Positions 24,264 through 32,828 of a stretch of 64,000 bases of DNA are shown piece after piece. The translations under genes and the position numbers were made by a program. The first letter of the stretch is position 1. The number at the start of each line of letters is the position of its first letter. The notes under the pieces are model-generated. The model made no database searches. It saw nothing but the letters and a program-made list of their open reading frames with translations, and was not told the origin of the DNA. This DNA comes from Brevundimonas sp. UBA4553 (GTDB lineage Bacteria > Pseudomonadota > Alphaproteobacteria > Caulobacterales > Caulobacteraceae): positions 434,001 through 498,000 of the forward strand of contig NZ_DGLD01000019.1 in the NCBI RefSeq assembly GCF_002387245.1, in the 5' to 3' direction.

Positions 24264-25504
24264 GCCGCGCCCTGTTCGCCGCCGTCGCCGTTCTGCCCCT
24301 GATATTGGCCGCTGGTTCCGCCGTCGCCCAGAGCCACGAGGGGCACGCAGGCCACCGCTCTCAAGCCGCGCCCGCCCGCCCGTCGCAAGCCCGTCCAAGG
24401 CCCGTTGCCAAGCCGCGCGCCGTCGCGTCAAGACCGGCTGCGCCTGCGGCGGCGGCGGACCTGCACGCCGGGCATGACATGAGCGGAATGCAGACCGCTC
24501 CGGTGACGACGCCCGCCGTTGATCCGCACGCGGGTCACAACATGGCGCCGGCTCAGGCCGATCCTCATGCCGGTCATGCCATGAACGCGGCCCCCGTGGC
24601 TGTGGTGGACCCGCACGCTGGTCACAACATGAGCGGGACATCGGCGGCTCCTGTTCAGACGCCCGCCGGTGACCCGCACGCCGGGCACGACATGTCGACC
24701 ACGGCCGGCGTTCCCAACATCCCGACCAGCGTGGACGCTGTCGGCGGACGGATGGTCGAGATGCCGCCGCCGGTCGCCGCCCGCGCTGCGCCCGCCCATG
24801 CGGCGGACCTGCTGTTCGACCCCGCCGTCATGGCGGCTTCGCGCAAGCAACTGCTGGTCGAGAACGGCGACGTGCGCACGACCGCCGTCATGATCGATGC
24901 GCTCGAGGCCGGGTTCGGCGACGGCGAGAAGAGCTATTCCTGGAACGCCCAGGGTTGGACGGGCGGCGACATCAACCGCTTCTGGTGGAAGACCGAGGGT
25001 GAGGGCGCCTTTGACGGCAAGCTGCACGACGCTGAGGTTCAGGCCCTTTACAGCCGCGCCGTCGCTCCCTTCTGGGACTTGCAGGCCGGAGTGCGTCAGG
25101 ACTTCCGTCCTGACGGTGACGACACCACCCATCTGACCGTCGGAGTTCAGGGCGTCGCCCCATATTGGTTCGAGGTGAGCGCCGCCGCCTTCCTATCGAC
25201 CGAGGGCGATCTGACCGCTCGCGCCGAGGCGGAATACGATCAGCGCATTACGCAGAAGTGGATCCTGCAACCTGCCATCGAGATCGCCCTTTCGGCCAGC
25301 GACCTGCCTCAGCTGGAGATCGGCGCTGGCCTGACATCAGTCTCGGCTGGGTTGCGCCTGCGTTATGAAATCCGCAAGGAACTCGCCCCCTACGTCGGCG
25401 TCGAGTGGAAACGCTCGCTGGGCGATACGGCCGACTATGTTCGAGCGCGTGACGCCGATCCCGAAGCGGTCAGCTTTGTGGTTGGGGTTAAGGCCTGGTT
25501 CTGA
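24260..25504 (+). CDS. pcoB: CopB/PcoB outer-membrane copper-resistance protein
   Basis: PcoB-type beta-barrel that works with PcoA in copper resistance. From ATG 24260 (overlapping the oxidase stop) it has 414 residues: a signal peptide ending near AAGSAVAQ, then a His-rich, basic and Pro-rich linker, five tandem units of the form DPHAGHxM, and from about residue 175 a conserved barrel domain (FDPAVMAASRKQLLVENGD..., TEGEGAFDGKLHDAEVQALYSR..., ending WF). The frame upstream of 24260 is only a shadow of the oxidase gene. The number of His repeats is the notable feature. Confidence 0.93.
   Translation: MSRALFAAVAVLPLILAAGSAVAQSHEGHAGHRSQAAPARPSQARPRPVAKPRAVASRPAAPAAAADLHAGHDMSGMQTAPVTTPAVDPHAGHNMAPAQADPHAGHAMNAAPVAVVDPHAGHNMSGTSAAPVQTPAGDPHAGHDMSTTAGVPNIPTSVDAVGGRMVEMPPPVAARAAPAHAADLLFDPAVMAASRKQLLVENGDVRTTAVMIDALEAGFGDGEKSYSWNAQGWTGGDINRFWWKTEGEGAFDGKLHDAEVQALYSRAVAPFWDLQAGVRQDFRPDGDDTTHLTVGVQGVAPYWFEVSAAAFLSTEGDLTARAEAEYDQRITQKWILQPAIEIALSASDLPQLEIGAGLTSVSAGLRLRYEIRKELAPYVGVEWKRSLGDTADYVRARDADPEAVSFVVGVKAWF
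24460..24694 (+). repeat. five in-frame DPHAGHxM metal-binding repeats in CopB
   Basis: Five copies encode D(L/P)HAGH(D/N/A)M, starting near 24460, 24522, 24559, 24608 and 24669, with spacers of 4-13 residues rich in Ala, Pro, Gln and Thr. At DNA level the units read GAYCCGCACGCBGGKCAC with mostly synonymous changes, so they look like a recently expanded coding repeat rather than a non-coding element. Confidence 0.9.
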
Positions 25505-25537
25505 CATCATCTGCCGATTACGGGAGCGGACGAGGCA

Positions 25538-26305
25538 ATGAGCGAAGCGGGGGATCGGCGTCAGGGCATTCAGTCGGTAGGAATCGGCCTGCGTGTTCTG
25601 GAAGTCCTGGCGTCGCAGAACGGCGGCGCGGCGTTGGGGGCCATCGCCCAGGCCTCGGACCTTTCGGCGTCTCAGGCTCACCGCTATCTCGCCAGCCTGA
25701 TCGCGGCGGGCATGGCGCGTCAGGATGCGGCGACGGGGCGATACGAGCTGGGGCCGGGCGCTCTGCGTCTGGGGCTGGCGGCCCTGTCGCGTATGGACAG
25801 TTTCCGCGAAGCGGCGATCGCGCTGGGCGACTATGTCACGGAAACGGGACGAACGGTGCAGATGGGCGCTCTGGGCCCGACCGGGCCGATCGTGGTGCGC
25901 TGGATCATGGGGACGCCCGCCATCTCGACCTCGCTGATGGTCGGATCGCCGCTACCGTTGCTGAGTTCGGCCACGGGTCACGTGTTTCTGGCCTTCCGGC
26001 CCGAGGCTGCCACGCGGCAGATGGTCGAACGCGAAACCCAACCGCAGTTTCAGCCGGTCGACGTCGAGGCTCTGCGCGCGCGTGTCCAGCGTGACGGTTA
26101 TTCCGCTGTCCGCGGCGATCTGATCCCTGGTCTACGGGCCACCGCCGTACCGATCTTCGATTTGCAGGGCGAGGCGGTCTTCACCGCCACGGTGCTGGCT
26201 ACCGACGTGTTCAAGCCGGAACATGACGATCAGGCGCGCGAACGCCTGATCGAAGTGTGCGACCAGATCACATTGGCGACGGGCGGGGTGCGCCCGTCGA
26301 TCTGA
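25538..26305 (+). CDS. IclR-family regulator, probably of the aromatic cluster
   Basis: A 255-residue IclR-type regulator: winged helix-turn-helix at about 10-75 (GIQSVGIGLRVLEVLA..., ALGAIAQASDLSASQAHRYLASLIAAGM) and a C-terminal effector-binding GAF-like domain with LLSSATGHVFLAF. IclR proteins commonly control aromatic-acid catabolism and bind short palindromes. It sits immediately beside the ferredoxin reductase and salicylate/gentisate genes, and a perfect palindrome lies in their shared promoter region (27515-27533), so it is the likely local regulator (inference). It follows the copper genes by 33 bases, but is functionally unlikely to belong with them. Confidence 0.88.
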   Translation: MSEAGDRRQGIQSVGIGLRVLEVLASQNGGAALGAIAQASDLSASQAHRYLASLIAAGMARQDAATGRYELGPGALRLGLAALSRMDSFREAAIALGDYVTETGRTVQMGALGPTGPIVVRWIMGTPAISTSLMVGSPLPLLSSATGHVFLAFRPEAATRQMVERETQPQFQPVDVEALRARVQRDGYSAVRGDLIPGLRATAVPIFDLQGEAVFTATVLATDVFKPEHDDQARERLIEVCDQITLATGGVRPSI

Positions 26306-26309
26306 AAGT

Positions 26310-27497
26310 TCAGGCGGCGGCTTTGCGGAGGTCAGTCGCCGGATCTGCCGCCGTTTCCGCGATCAGGACCTTGCCCATCAGTCGTCGCGCCGTGGCGAAG
26401 TCGCGAGGTTGATCCAGGCAGACCGCACCCACCAGGACGCCGTCGCGCAGGTATAGACGTGAGGCATCTCCGCGCGCCACGACTGTATCGCCAGATGCCG
26501 GATCGCCCAGGATTTGCAGGTTATGCCCGCACTGGGCCGTCCAGAACCAGGGCGTGGGCTCGGTCTCGGCGGGCTTGCCCAAGATGGCGAGGGCGGCGGC
26601 GCGAGCCGAGGTCTGGGCGTGGGCCCAGGTCTCCATGCGGGCGGCGGCGCCGTCGCGGACGCGCGCGGCCAGATCCCCCACGGCGAAGATGCGGTCATCG
26701 GCGGGCGAGCGGTAGTCGTCGCCGACGAGAACCCCGCCCGCCACCGGCAGGCCCGCCGCCTCGACCATCTCGGTCGCGGGGATGATGCCAATGCCGACGA
26801 CGATCAGGTCGGCCTCGACGTTCGAGCCGTCGTCCATCTGCGCCAGAACCGAGCCGTCGGGGGCGTCTTCCAGCGACTGCAGAGACCGGCCCAGTTTCAC
26901 CTCGACGCCGATACGAGCGTGAGCGGCGGCCAGCCACTCGGCGGCCTCGGCCGGTACGTTGCGCCCCAGCAGCCGCTCGCCCGCCTCGATCACCGTGGCG
27001 GTCAGGCCGAGGCCGCGCAGGGTCGACGCCACTTCCAGACCGATCACACCGCCGCCGATCACCAGGGCGCGGGCGTCGGGCTTGGCCGCCGCCGCGATGG
27101 CGCGAGCGTCGTCTGCTGTGCGCAGGTAGCGGACGGCCGGATGGTCGGGCAGGGGCAGGCGACGCACCCGACCGCCCATGGCCAGCACCAGCGTGTCGAA
27201 GGGCTCGAACGAACCGTCGGCCAGTCGAATCTCTCCCGCATCGCGGTCGATGGCGACGGCTTCGGCGCCCAGTTTCAGGACCACGCCCAGTTCGGCCCAG
27301 CGTTCCGCAGGCGCCAGCCAGACCGGATCCGCCTCGGCGCCCGACAGATAATCCTTGGACAGGCTTGGACGTTCGTAGGGGGGGTGAGTCTCGTCCCCAA
27401 CAATCAGGATGGACTCCGAAAAGCCGAGCTCGCGCAAGGCGATAGCGGTCGCGCCGCCGGCGTGTCCGGCCCCCAGAATGACGATGCGTTCAGCCAT
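26310..27497 (-). CDS. FAD-dependent ferredoxin reductase of the ring-hydroxylating oxygenase
   Basis: A rhodocoxin/putidaredoxin-reductase-type flavoprotein that moves electrons from NAD(P)H to a ferredoxin. The 395-residue protein has the FAD dinucleotide motif VILGAGHAGGATAIAL at the N-terminus, the NAD(P) motif ALVIGGGVIGLEVAS at about 145-160, and the FAVGDLAARV segment. It has no [2Fe-2S] domain of its own, so it needs a separate ferredoxin, which is encoded at 29345-29674. The gene is divergent from the oxygenase operon; its start lies 18 bases from the palindromic operator candidate. A GGAG precedes the ATG. Confidence 0.92.
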   Translation of the reverse strand: MAERIVILGAGHAGGATAIALRELGFSESILIVGDETHPPYERPSLSKDYLSGAEADPVWLAPAERWAELGVVLKLGAEAVAIDRDAGEIRLADGSFEPFDTLVLAMGGRVRRLPLPDHPAVRYLRTADDARAIAAAAKPDARALVIGGGVIGLEVASTLRGLGLTATVIEAGERLLGRNVPAEAAEWLAAAHARIGVEVKLGRSLQSLEDAPDGSVLAQMDDGSNVEADLIVVGIGIIPATEMVEAAGLPVAGGVLVGDDYRSPADDRIFAVGDLAARVRDGAAARMETWAHAQTSARAAALAILGKPAETEPTPWFWTAQCGHNLQILGDPASGDTVVARGDASRLYLRDGVLVGAVCLDQPRDFATARRLMGKVLIAETAADPATDLRKAAA

Positions 27498-27514
27498 TTG
27501 TGATCTCCAAATGT

Positions 27515-27533
27515 CGTTGCACTAGATGCAACG
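27515..27533. promoter_or_regulatory. perfect 7-5-7 palindrome, candidate IclR operator
   Basis: CGTTGCA-CTAGA-TGCAACG is a perfect inverted repeat in the 124-base gap between the divergent reductase and oxygenase genes. Its size and position fit an IclR-family binding site controlling both directions. Function is inferred only from position and symmetry. Confidence 0.7.
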
Positions 27534-27536
27534 CGT

Positions 27537-27550
27537 TTGACATAGATCAA
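27537..27550. promoter_or_regulatory. candidate FNR/FixK-type box
   Basis: TTGAC-ATAG-ATCAA differs at one position from the TTGAT-N4-ATCAA consensus of FNR/FixK regulators and begins 3 bases after the palindrome. The first six bases also spell TTGACA and could simply be a -35 element, although no good -10 is seen 17 bases later. Confidence 0.45.
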
Positions 27551-27621
27551 AAACCACGACACCAATGCGGTCAACGACGACATGAGATCGCCGCTTCGAA
27601 TTCTTTGTCCGGGAGCTTTCA

Positions 27622-28872
27622 GTGAACATCCCCGTACGCCCGCCGGAGGGCGCAACCAGCCGCGCGTGGCCGGCCGACGTCGACGCCGCCGTGCCTTACT
27701 GGGTCTATACGGACCCTGCGATCTACGCCGAGGAGCTGCAGAAGATCTGGTACGGACCGCACTGGCTCTACGTTGGCCTGGAGTGCGAGCTGACCGAGGT
27801 TGGCGACTGGAAGACGACGACCCTGGGTGAGAAGCCCTGCGTCATGGTCCGCTCGGGCGAGGACGAGATCTCGGTCGTCGAGAACCGCTGCGCCCACAAG
27901 GGCGTCAAGTTCTGCCAGACCCGCACCGGTCATTCCAAGGAGCTGATCTGCCCCTATCACCAGTGGTCATACGCTCTGAATGGTGACCTGCAGGGCGTGC
28001 CCTTCCGTCGCGGCGTCAAGCGTCAAGGCGGGATGCCGTCGGACTTCGACCCCAAGGATCACAGCCTGAACAAGCTGCGCGTCGAAGTGGTCAACGGTGT
28101 GGTCTGGGCCACTTTCTCGGACGAGACGCCGCCCTTCCGCGAGTACCTCGGCGAGAAGTTCTGGAAGCACTACACCCGCGTATATGACGGCCGGAAGCTG
28201 GAGGTGCTGGGTTACAACCGTCAGCACATCCCGGCCAACTGGAAGCAGATGCAGGAGAACATCAAGGACCCCTATCACGCGGGTCTGCTGCACGTCTTCT
28301 TCGCTACTTTCGGCCTGTTCCGCGCCGACCAGAAGTCCGCCGTCGATATCGACGACGAGGGCCGCCACGGCATCCTGATCTCGCGCAAGGGCGAGCAGGA
28401 AAAGTCCGAGGCCATGGCCGACATCCGCAACTTCCAAGGCGATTTGGTGCTGGAAGACCCCCGCGTCATGGACGTGGTGCAGGAATTCCCGGGCGAGGAA
28501 ACCGTGGGGATGATCACCATCTTCCCCAGCGTGATCCTGCAGCAGCAGGTCAACAGCCTGACCACGCGCCAGATCGTGCCCAAGGGCGTGGGCGGATTCG
28601 ACTTCCACTGGACCCACTGGTGCTACGCCGACGATACGCCGGAGATGCGTCTGCGCCGCACGCGCCAGGCGAATCTTTTCGGTCCGGCCGGCTTCGTCTC
28701 GGCTGACGACGGCGAGGTTCTGGAGATGACCCAGCAGGGTGCTACCGGGTCCCCGGACGAGCACTTCATCCTGCAGATGGGCGGCCGCGAGATCGCGCCG
28801 ACCGATCACCAGGTCACCGAGACGGCCGTGCGCGGGATGTATCGCTACTGGCGCAAGGTGATGGGCCTGTGA
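27622..28872 (+). CDS. Rieske ring-hydroxylating oxygenase alpha subunit, salicylate 5-hydroxylase type
   Basis: Catalytic subunit of a multicomponent Rieske non-haem iron oxygenase. The 416-residue protein has the Rieske [2Fe-2S] motif C-x-H...C-x-x-H with Cys90, His92, Cys110 and His113, and the mononuclear iron motif D-x2-H-x4-H with Asp216, His219 and His224 in NIKDPYHAGLLH. The start is GTG 27622 with GGGAGC upstream. Because the downstream genes encode every step from gentisate to pyruvate and fumarate, the likely reaction is salicylate to gentisate (NagG-like). Anthranilate or another ortho-substituted benzoate is the main alternative. The stop overlaps the beta-subunit start (GTGA). 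Confidence 0.9.
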   Translation: MNIPVRPPEGATSRAWPADVDAAVPYWVYTDPAIYAEELQKIWYGPHWLYVGLECELTEVGDWKTTTLGEKPCVMVRSGEDEISVVENRCAHKGVKFCQTRTGHSKELICPYHQWSYALNGDLQGVPFRRGVKRQGGMPSDFDPKDHSLNKLRVEVVNGVVWATFSDETPPFREYLGEKFWKHYTRVYDGRKLEVLGYNRQHIPANWKQMQENIKDPYHAGLLHVFFATFGLFRADQKSAVDIDDEGRHGILISRKGEQEKSEAMADIRNFQGDLVLEDPRVMDVVQEFPGEETVGMITIFPSVILQQQVNSLTTRQIVPKGVGGFDFHWTHWCYADDTPEMRLRRTRQANLFGPAGFVSADDGEVLEMTQQGATGSPDEHFILQMGGREIAPTDHQVTETAVRGMYRYWRKVMGL

Positions 28873-29348
28873 GCGAGATCATGACTATTGCTCGTGACGA
28901 AGTCCGCGATCTCTATGACGCCTATTACAAGACGCTCGACGACGTCGATCTGCACGCCTGGCCCGACTTCTTCACCGAGGACTGCCTCTATCGGGTGATC
29001 CCGCGTGAAAACTACGATGCCGGCTATACCCTGTGCACCATGCAGGCCGAGAGCCGGGGCATGCTGAAGGACCGGGTGACCGGCCTGACGCGGACCCAGA
29101 TGTATGCGCCGCGCTACTATCGCCGCTTCCCCACCGCGCCGCGCGTGACGGCTCAGGACGCGGGAGGCGTCAGCGTCCGTCACAACCTGCTGGTGGTGCA
29201 GACCCTGGTCGACAAGCAGTCGGACATCATCCTGTCCGCGGTTTGCCATGACCGCATCGTCCGCGACGGCGACCGCCTGCGCTTTTTCGAGCGCATCGTC
29301 GTCTTCGATTCCGAAATGATCCCCAACAGTCTGGTGTACCCCGCATGA
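28869..29348 (+). CDS. ring-hydroxylating oxygenase beta subunit
   Basis: Small subunit of the oxygenase, a SnoaL/NTF2-like fold that stabilises the alpha3-beta3 hexamer. The 159-residue protein has typical segments: a DxxAWPDFFTEDCLYRVIPREN-like stretch near residue 30, MYAPRYYRR, and RLRFFERIVVFD near the C-terminus. The GTG start overlaps the alpha-subunit stop, and its stop overlaps the ferredoxin start (ATGA), giving a tightly coupled alpha-beta-ferredoxin set like nagG-nagH-nagAb. Confidence 0.9.
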   Translation: MSEIMTIARDEVRDLYDAYYKTLDDVDLHAWPDFFTEDCLYRVIPRENYDAGYTLCTMQAESRGMLKDRVTGLTRTQMYAPRYYRRFPTAPRVTAQDAGGVSVRHNLLVVQTLVDKQSDIILSAVCHDRIVRDGDRLRFFERIVVFDSEMIPNSLVYPA

Positions 29349-29674
29349 CCGAAGCCGCGACCCTGTCGTGGGTGGCGACTTTGCCGCCCTCGGCCCTTGA
29401 TGAACATGGCGTGGCCAAGGCCAGCGCCAACGGCCTGAACGTCGCCCTCTATGTTGTGGAAGGCGAGTATTTCGCTACCGCAGACCTCTGCACCCATGGC
29501 GCGGCCAGCCTGTCGGACGGCTTCCTAGACGGCGAGCTGATCGAATGCCCGCTGCATCAGGGAACCTTCAATGTGAAGACCGGCGCCCCGGTCGACGCCC
29601 CGTGCTCGGTCGCCGTGCGCAGCTTCCCGGTGAAGCTGCAGGACGGCCTGCTGCACGTTGGCATGGAGGGCTGA
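29345..29674 (+). CDS. Rieske-type [2Fe-2S] ferredoxin
   Basis: Electron carrier between the reductase (26310-27497) and the oxygenase. The 109-residue protein has a single Rieske motif, DLCTHGAASLSDG...IECPLHQGTFNV, giving C-x-H and C-x-x-H cluster ligands, and the size of NagAb/BphA3-like ferredoxins. It is coupled to the beta subunit by ATGA and ends one base before the gentisate dioxygenase start codon. Confidence 0.92.
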   Translation: MTEAATLSWVATLPPSALDEHGVAKASANGLNVALYVVEGEYFATADLCTHGAASLSDGFLDGELIECPLHQGTFNVKTGAPVDAPCSVAVRSFPVKLQDGLLHVGMEG

Positions 29675-29675
29675 G

Positions 29676-30731
29676 ATGAGCGAGGTCCTGTCCAACGATC
29701 AGCAGTCCCAGCTGAACGCTCTATATGAGCAGATGGAGCCGGAAGGCCTCTATCCACTATGGGAAGTGCTGTCGGCCCTTGTGCTGCCCAAGCCGGACTC
29801 TCCGGCCAAGGTGCACAAATGGTCCTATGACAACGCTCGCGACTACCTGATGCGCGCGGGTGACCTGATCAGCGCCAAGCAGGCCGAGCGCCGCGTGCTG
29901 ATCCTCGAGAACCCCGGCCTGCCGGGCCATTCGGGCATTACGCCCAGCCTCTACGCTGGTCTGCAACTGATCCTGCCGGGCGAGATCGCCCCGGCCCACC
30001 GCCACGCCCAGTGCGCCCTGCGCTTCGTCATGGAGGGGGGCGGCGCCTATACCTCGGTGGATGGCGAGAAGGCGGTGATGCAGCCCTTCGACCTGGTGCT
30101 GACGCCTGGCGGCCAGTGGCACGATCACGGCAATCCCACCGACACGCCGATGATCTGGCTGGACGGGCTGGATATCCCGACCGTCCGTCACTTCGACGCC
30201 AGCTTCGCCGAGGGATATTCGGAAGATCAGTTCCCGGAACAGGCCCCGGCCGGCGACAGTCTGAACCGCTATGGCCGCAACATGCGCCCACTGAAGGGCC
30301 ACACCGCAGATCGGCGTCCGGCGCATCAACCTCTGTTCCACTACCCCTACGCCGAATGGCGTCCGGCCCTGGACGCCATGGCCGAGAGCGGCGCCGAGAT
30401 CGACCCGCATCTGGGTCACGCCCTGGAGTTCATGAATCCGATCGACGGCGGGCCGATCATGGCCACCATCTCGGCCCATGTGCGCCTGCTGCCGGAAGGC
30501 TTTGAATCCAAACCGCGCCGCTCGACCGACGGAACCATCTTTGTAGTGGTCGAAGGAACTGGCGAAGCGGTCATCGAGGGCGAGACCATCGCCCTGAAGC
30601 CGCGCGACATCGTCGTCGTGCCGTCGTGGAAATCGGTCGCCTTCAAGGCGTCCAGCCGACTGGTCCTGTTCGGATACTCCGACAAGGCCTGTCAGGAAAA
30701 ACTGAACCTGTACAAGGAAGAGAACGCATGA
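29676..30731 (+). CDS. gentisate 1,2-dioxygenase
   Basis: Bicupin Fe(II) dioxygenase that opens the gentisate ring to maleylpyruvate. From ATG 29676 the protein is 351 residues. An upstream in-frame start at 29658 lies inside the ferredoxin gene and was rejected. The N-terminal cupin has the iron ligands His108 and His110 in PAHRHAQCALRF and a third His in PGGQWHDHGNP. The second cupin runs from about 255 to 345 (GTIFVVVEGTGEAVIEGE, PRDIVVVPSW). Length and motifs fit NagI/XlnE-type enzymes. It is coupled to the next gene (ATGA). Confidence 0.94.
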   Translation: MSEVLSNDQQSQLNALYEQMEPEGLYPLWEVLSALVLPKPDSPAKVHKWSYDNARDYLMRAGDLISAKQAERRVLILENPGLPGHSGITPSLYAGLQLILPGEIAPAHRHAQCALRFVMEGGGAYTSVDGEKAVMQPFDLVLTPGGQWHDHGNPTDTPMIWLDGLDIPTVRHFDASFAEGYSEDQFPEQAPAGDSLNRYGRNMRPLKGHTADRRPAHQPLFHYPYAEWRPALDAMAESGAEIDPHLGHALEFMNPIDGGPIMATISAHVRLLPEGFESKPRRSTDGTIFVVVEGTGEAVIEGETIALKPRDIVVVPSWKSVAFKASSRLVLFGYSDKACQEKLNLYKEENA

Positions 30732-31423
30732 GCCTGCTGTTCCAACCGCAAGCGCCCGTGCTTGCCCCGACCAACACCGGGGACGAATTCCCGGTCCGCC
30801 GCATCTTCTGCGTCGGCCGCAACTATGCCGCCCACGCCCGCGAAATGGGTCGCGACCCGGACCGCGAGCCGCCCTTCTTCTTCACCGCCTGGGCCGAGAC
30901 CGTGGTGCCGGACGGAACGACGATCGCCTATCCGTCCAAGACCGAGAACTTCCACTATGAGGCCGAGCTGGTCGTCGCCATCGGCAAGGGCGGTCGCGAC
31001 ATCGCTGTGGAGGACGCGCTGGACCACGTCTGGGGTTACGCCACGGGTCTCGACATGACGCGCCGCGACCTGCAGTTGGAAGCTCGCGCCCAAGGCCGAC
31101 CGTGGGACACGGGCAAGAACGTCGAGCAGTCGTCGCCGCTGGGCCTGATCCACAAAGCGGGCGAGGGCTTTGATCCCGAAAACGGCAAGATCGAGCTGAC
31201 AGTCAACGGCGAGGTCAAGCAGTCGGCGGACCTGGCCGACCTGATCTGGCCGGTGGCGGACATTGTCTCCTACCTGTCGGGTCTGTGGGAGATCCAGCCC
31301 GGCGACCTGATCTACACCGGCACCCCCGCCGGCGTCGGCGCCGTGGTCGAGGGCGACGCCATGGTCGTGGCCATCGACGGCTTGACCCCGCTCAACATCA
31401 AGGTCGGCCCCCAGGCCGTCTGA
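30728..31423 (+). CDS. fumarylpyruvate hydrolase (FAH family)
   Basis: Last step of the gentisate pathway, hydrolysing fumarylpyruvate to fumarate and pyruvate. The 231-residue protein is a fumarylacetoacetate hydrolase fold: FCVGRNYAAHAREMG at the N-terminus, the metal ligands in ENFHYEAELVVAIG (Glu-x-Glu), GYATGLDMTRRDLQ, and IYTGTPAGVGAV near the C-terminus. The short length matches NagK-type enzymes rather than eukaryotic FAH. ATG 30728 overlaps the dioxygenase stop. Confidence 0.92.
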   Translation: MSLLFQPQAPVLAPTNTGDEFPVRRIFCVGRNYAAHAREMGRDPDREPPFFFTAWAETVVPDGTTIAYPSKTENFHYEAELVVAIGKGGRDIAVEDALDHVWGYATGLDMTRRDLQLEARAQGRPWDTGKNVEQSSPLGLIHKAGEGFDPENGKIELTVNGEVKQSADLADLIWPVADIVSYLSGLWEIQPGDLIYTGTPAGVGAVVEGDAMVVAIDGLTPLNIKVGPQAV

Positions 31424-31490
31424 CCTTTCCAAGCATCATCAACATATGGAGAGGCGCGCGACAGACGCGCCCTCCACGGAGGACTACAAA

Positions 31491-32825
31491 ATGGCAGCCA
31501 TGGGTGAGGGGGGCGGAAACGCCGTCATCGACCGGGCCAAATTCGGCCCGCTACAGTTCGGCGTCACGGCGCTGTGCTTCATCATCGCCATGCTCGACGG
31601 CTTCGACACCCAGTCGATCGCCTTCGTCGCGCCCAAGATCGCCGAGGACTGGGGTCTGGCGCCGTCGGCGTTCGGTCCGATCTTCGCCATCGGCCTTCTG
31701 GGCCTGACGGTCGGCGCCTTCACCCTGAGCCCGGCGGCGGACAAGTTCGGCCGCAAGACGGTCATCCTGATCTCGACGCTGATCTTCGGTCTGTTCGCCC
31801 TGCTGACGGCGTTCGCCACCTCGATGAACGAGCTGCTGATCTACCGCTTCATCACCGGCATCGGCTTGGGCGCGGCCATGCCCAACATCATCGCCCTGAC
31901 CAGCGAATACGGTCCGGCCCGCCTGCGCGCGACCCTGGTGACGGTCATGTTCTGCGGCTTCCCGCTGGGCTCGACCATCGGAGGGCTCGTCTCGACCTGG
32001 CTGATCGCCACCTGGGACTGGCACTCGGTCTTCGTGGTCGGCGGCGTCCTGCCTCTTCTGCTGCTGCCGGTGCTCTATTTCATGCTGCCGGAGTCGGTGC
32101 GCTTCCTCGTCGCCAAGGGCGCGCCGGAGCACAAGATCGCCCCTATCGTGAAGAAGATCGACGCTGACGCCTCGGTCAGCGAGTTCATCGCAGGCCTGAA
32201 GCACGAGCAGACGTCGGCGGCCAAGGGCTTCTCGGTCTTCCAGTTGTTCCGTGAAGGCCGCACGCCGGTGACCCTGCTGCTGTGGGTCGCCTTCTTCATG
32301 AACCTGCTGGTCATGTACTTCCTGGTGAACTGGCTGCCGACTCTGCTGAAGGGCGCGGGTCTGCCGCTAAGCATGGCCATCCTGTCGACCGCGACCCTGA
32401 ACCTGGGCGGCGTTGTCGGCGCCATCGTCCTGGGCCGGATGATCGACAAGATCAGCCCCTATGTCGTCCTGGGTTCGGCCTACGCCGCCTCGGCCGCCTT
32501 CATCGCCCTGCTGGCCTTCGGCGGCACCAATCTAACGGTTCTTCTGGCCGGCGCGGCCCTGTCCGGCTTCGGCGTCGTGGGCGCCCAGATCGGCTGCAAC
32601 GCCCTGACGGCGGCTGTCTATCCGACCGCCATCCGCGCCACCGGCGTGGGCTGGGCCCTGGGCGTCGGCCGCATCGGCGCCATCGTCGGACCGCTGGTCG
32701 GCGGCGTGCTGCTGGCCGCCGGCTGGACGCCGCAGTCGCTGATCCTGCTGGCTGTCATCCCCGCCGTGATCGCCTCGATCGCGGTCTTCACCCTCGGCGG
32801 CGTACGTCGTCGCGCCGGAGTCTGA
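31491..32825 (+). CDS. MFS aromatic acid:H+ symporter (AAHS family)
   Basis: Inner-membrane importer for an aromatic acid, related to PcaK and BenK. From ATG 31491, preceded at 7 bases by ACGGAGGA, the protein is 444 residues with 12 hydrophobic segments. The family motif DGFD is at 36-39 in the first helix (Asp36, Asp39), and the MFS loop motif PAADKFGRKTVI follows helix 2. The ORF extends upstream to 31446, but that start has no ribosome binding site. By operon position the substrate is probably salicylate or gentisate. Confidence 0.91.
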   Translation: MAAMGEGGGNAVIDRAKFGPLQFGVTALCFIIAMLDGFDTQSIAFVAPKIAEDWGLAPSAFGPIFAIGLLGLTVGAFTLSPAADKFGRKTVILISTLIFGLFALLTAFATSMNELLIYRFITGIGLGAAMPNIIALTSEYGPARLRATLVTVMFCGFPLGSTIGGLVSTWLIATWDWHSVFVVGGVLPLLLLPVLYFMLPESVRFLVAKGAPEHKIAPIVKKIDADASVSEFIAGLKHEQTSAAKGFSVFQLFREGRTPVTLLLWVAFFMNLLVMYFLVNWLPTLLKGAGLPLSMAILSTATLNLGGVVGAIVLGRMIDKISPYVVLGSAYAASAAFIALLAFGGTNLTVLLAGAALSGFGVVGAQIGCNALTAAVYPTAIRATGVGWALGVGRIGAIVGPLVGGVLLAAGWTPQSLILLAVIPAVIASIAVFTLGGVRRRAGV

Positions 32826-32828
32826 ACC

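Noticed and set aside
22743..24641. 632-residue minus-strand frame opposite the multicopper oxidase
   Set aside because: Shadow of the His/Met-rich oxidase and CopB; the sense strand has copper ligands, signal peptide and coupled starts.
24460..24694. CRISPR-like array in copB
   Set aside because: Repeats are in frame, irregularly spaced and encode His-rich peptide units; spacers are coding and only 12-40 bases.
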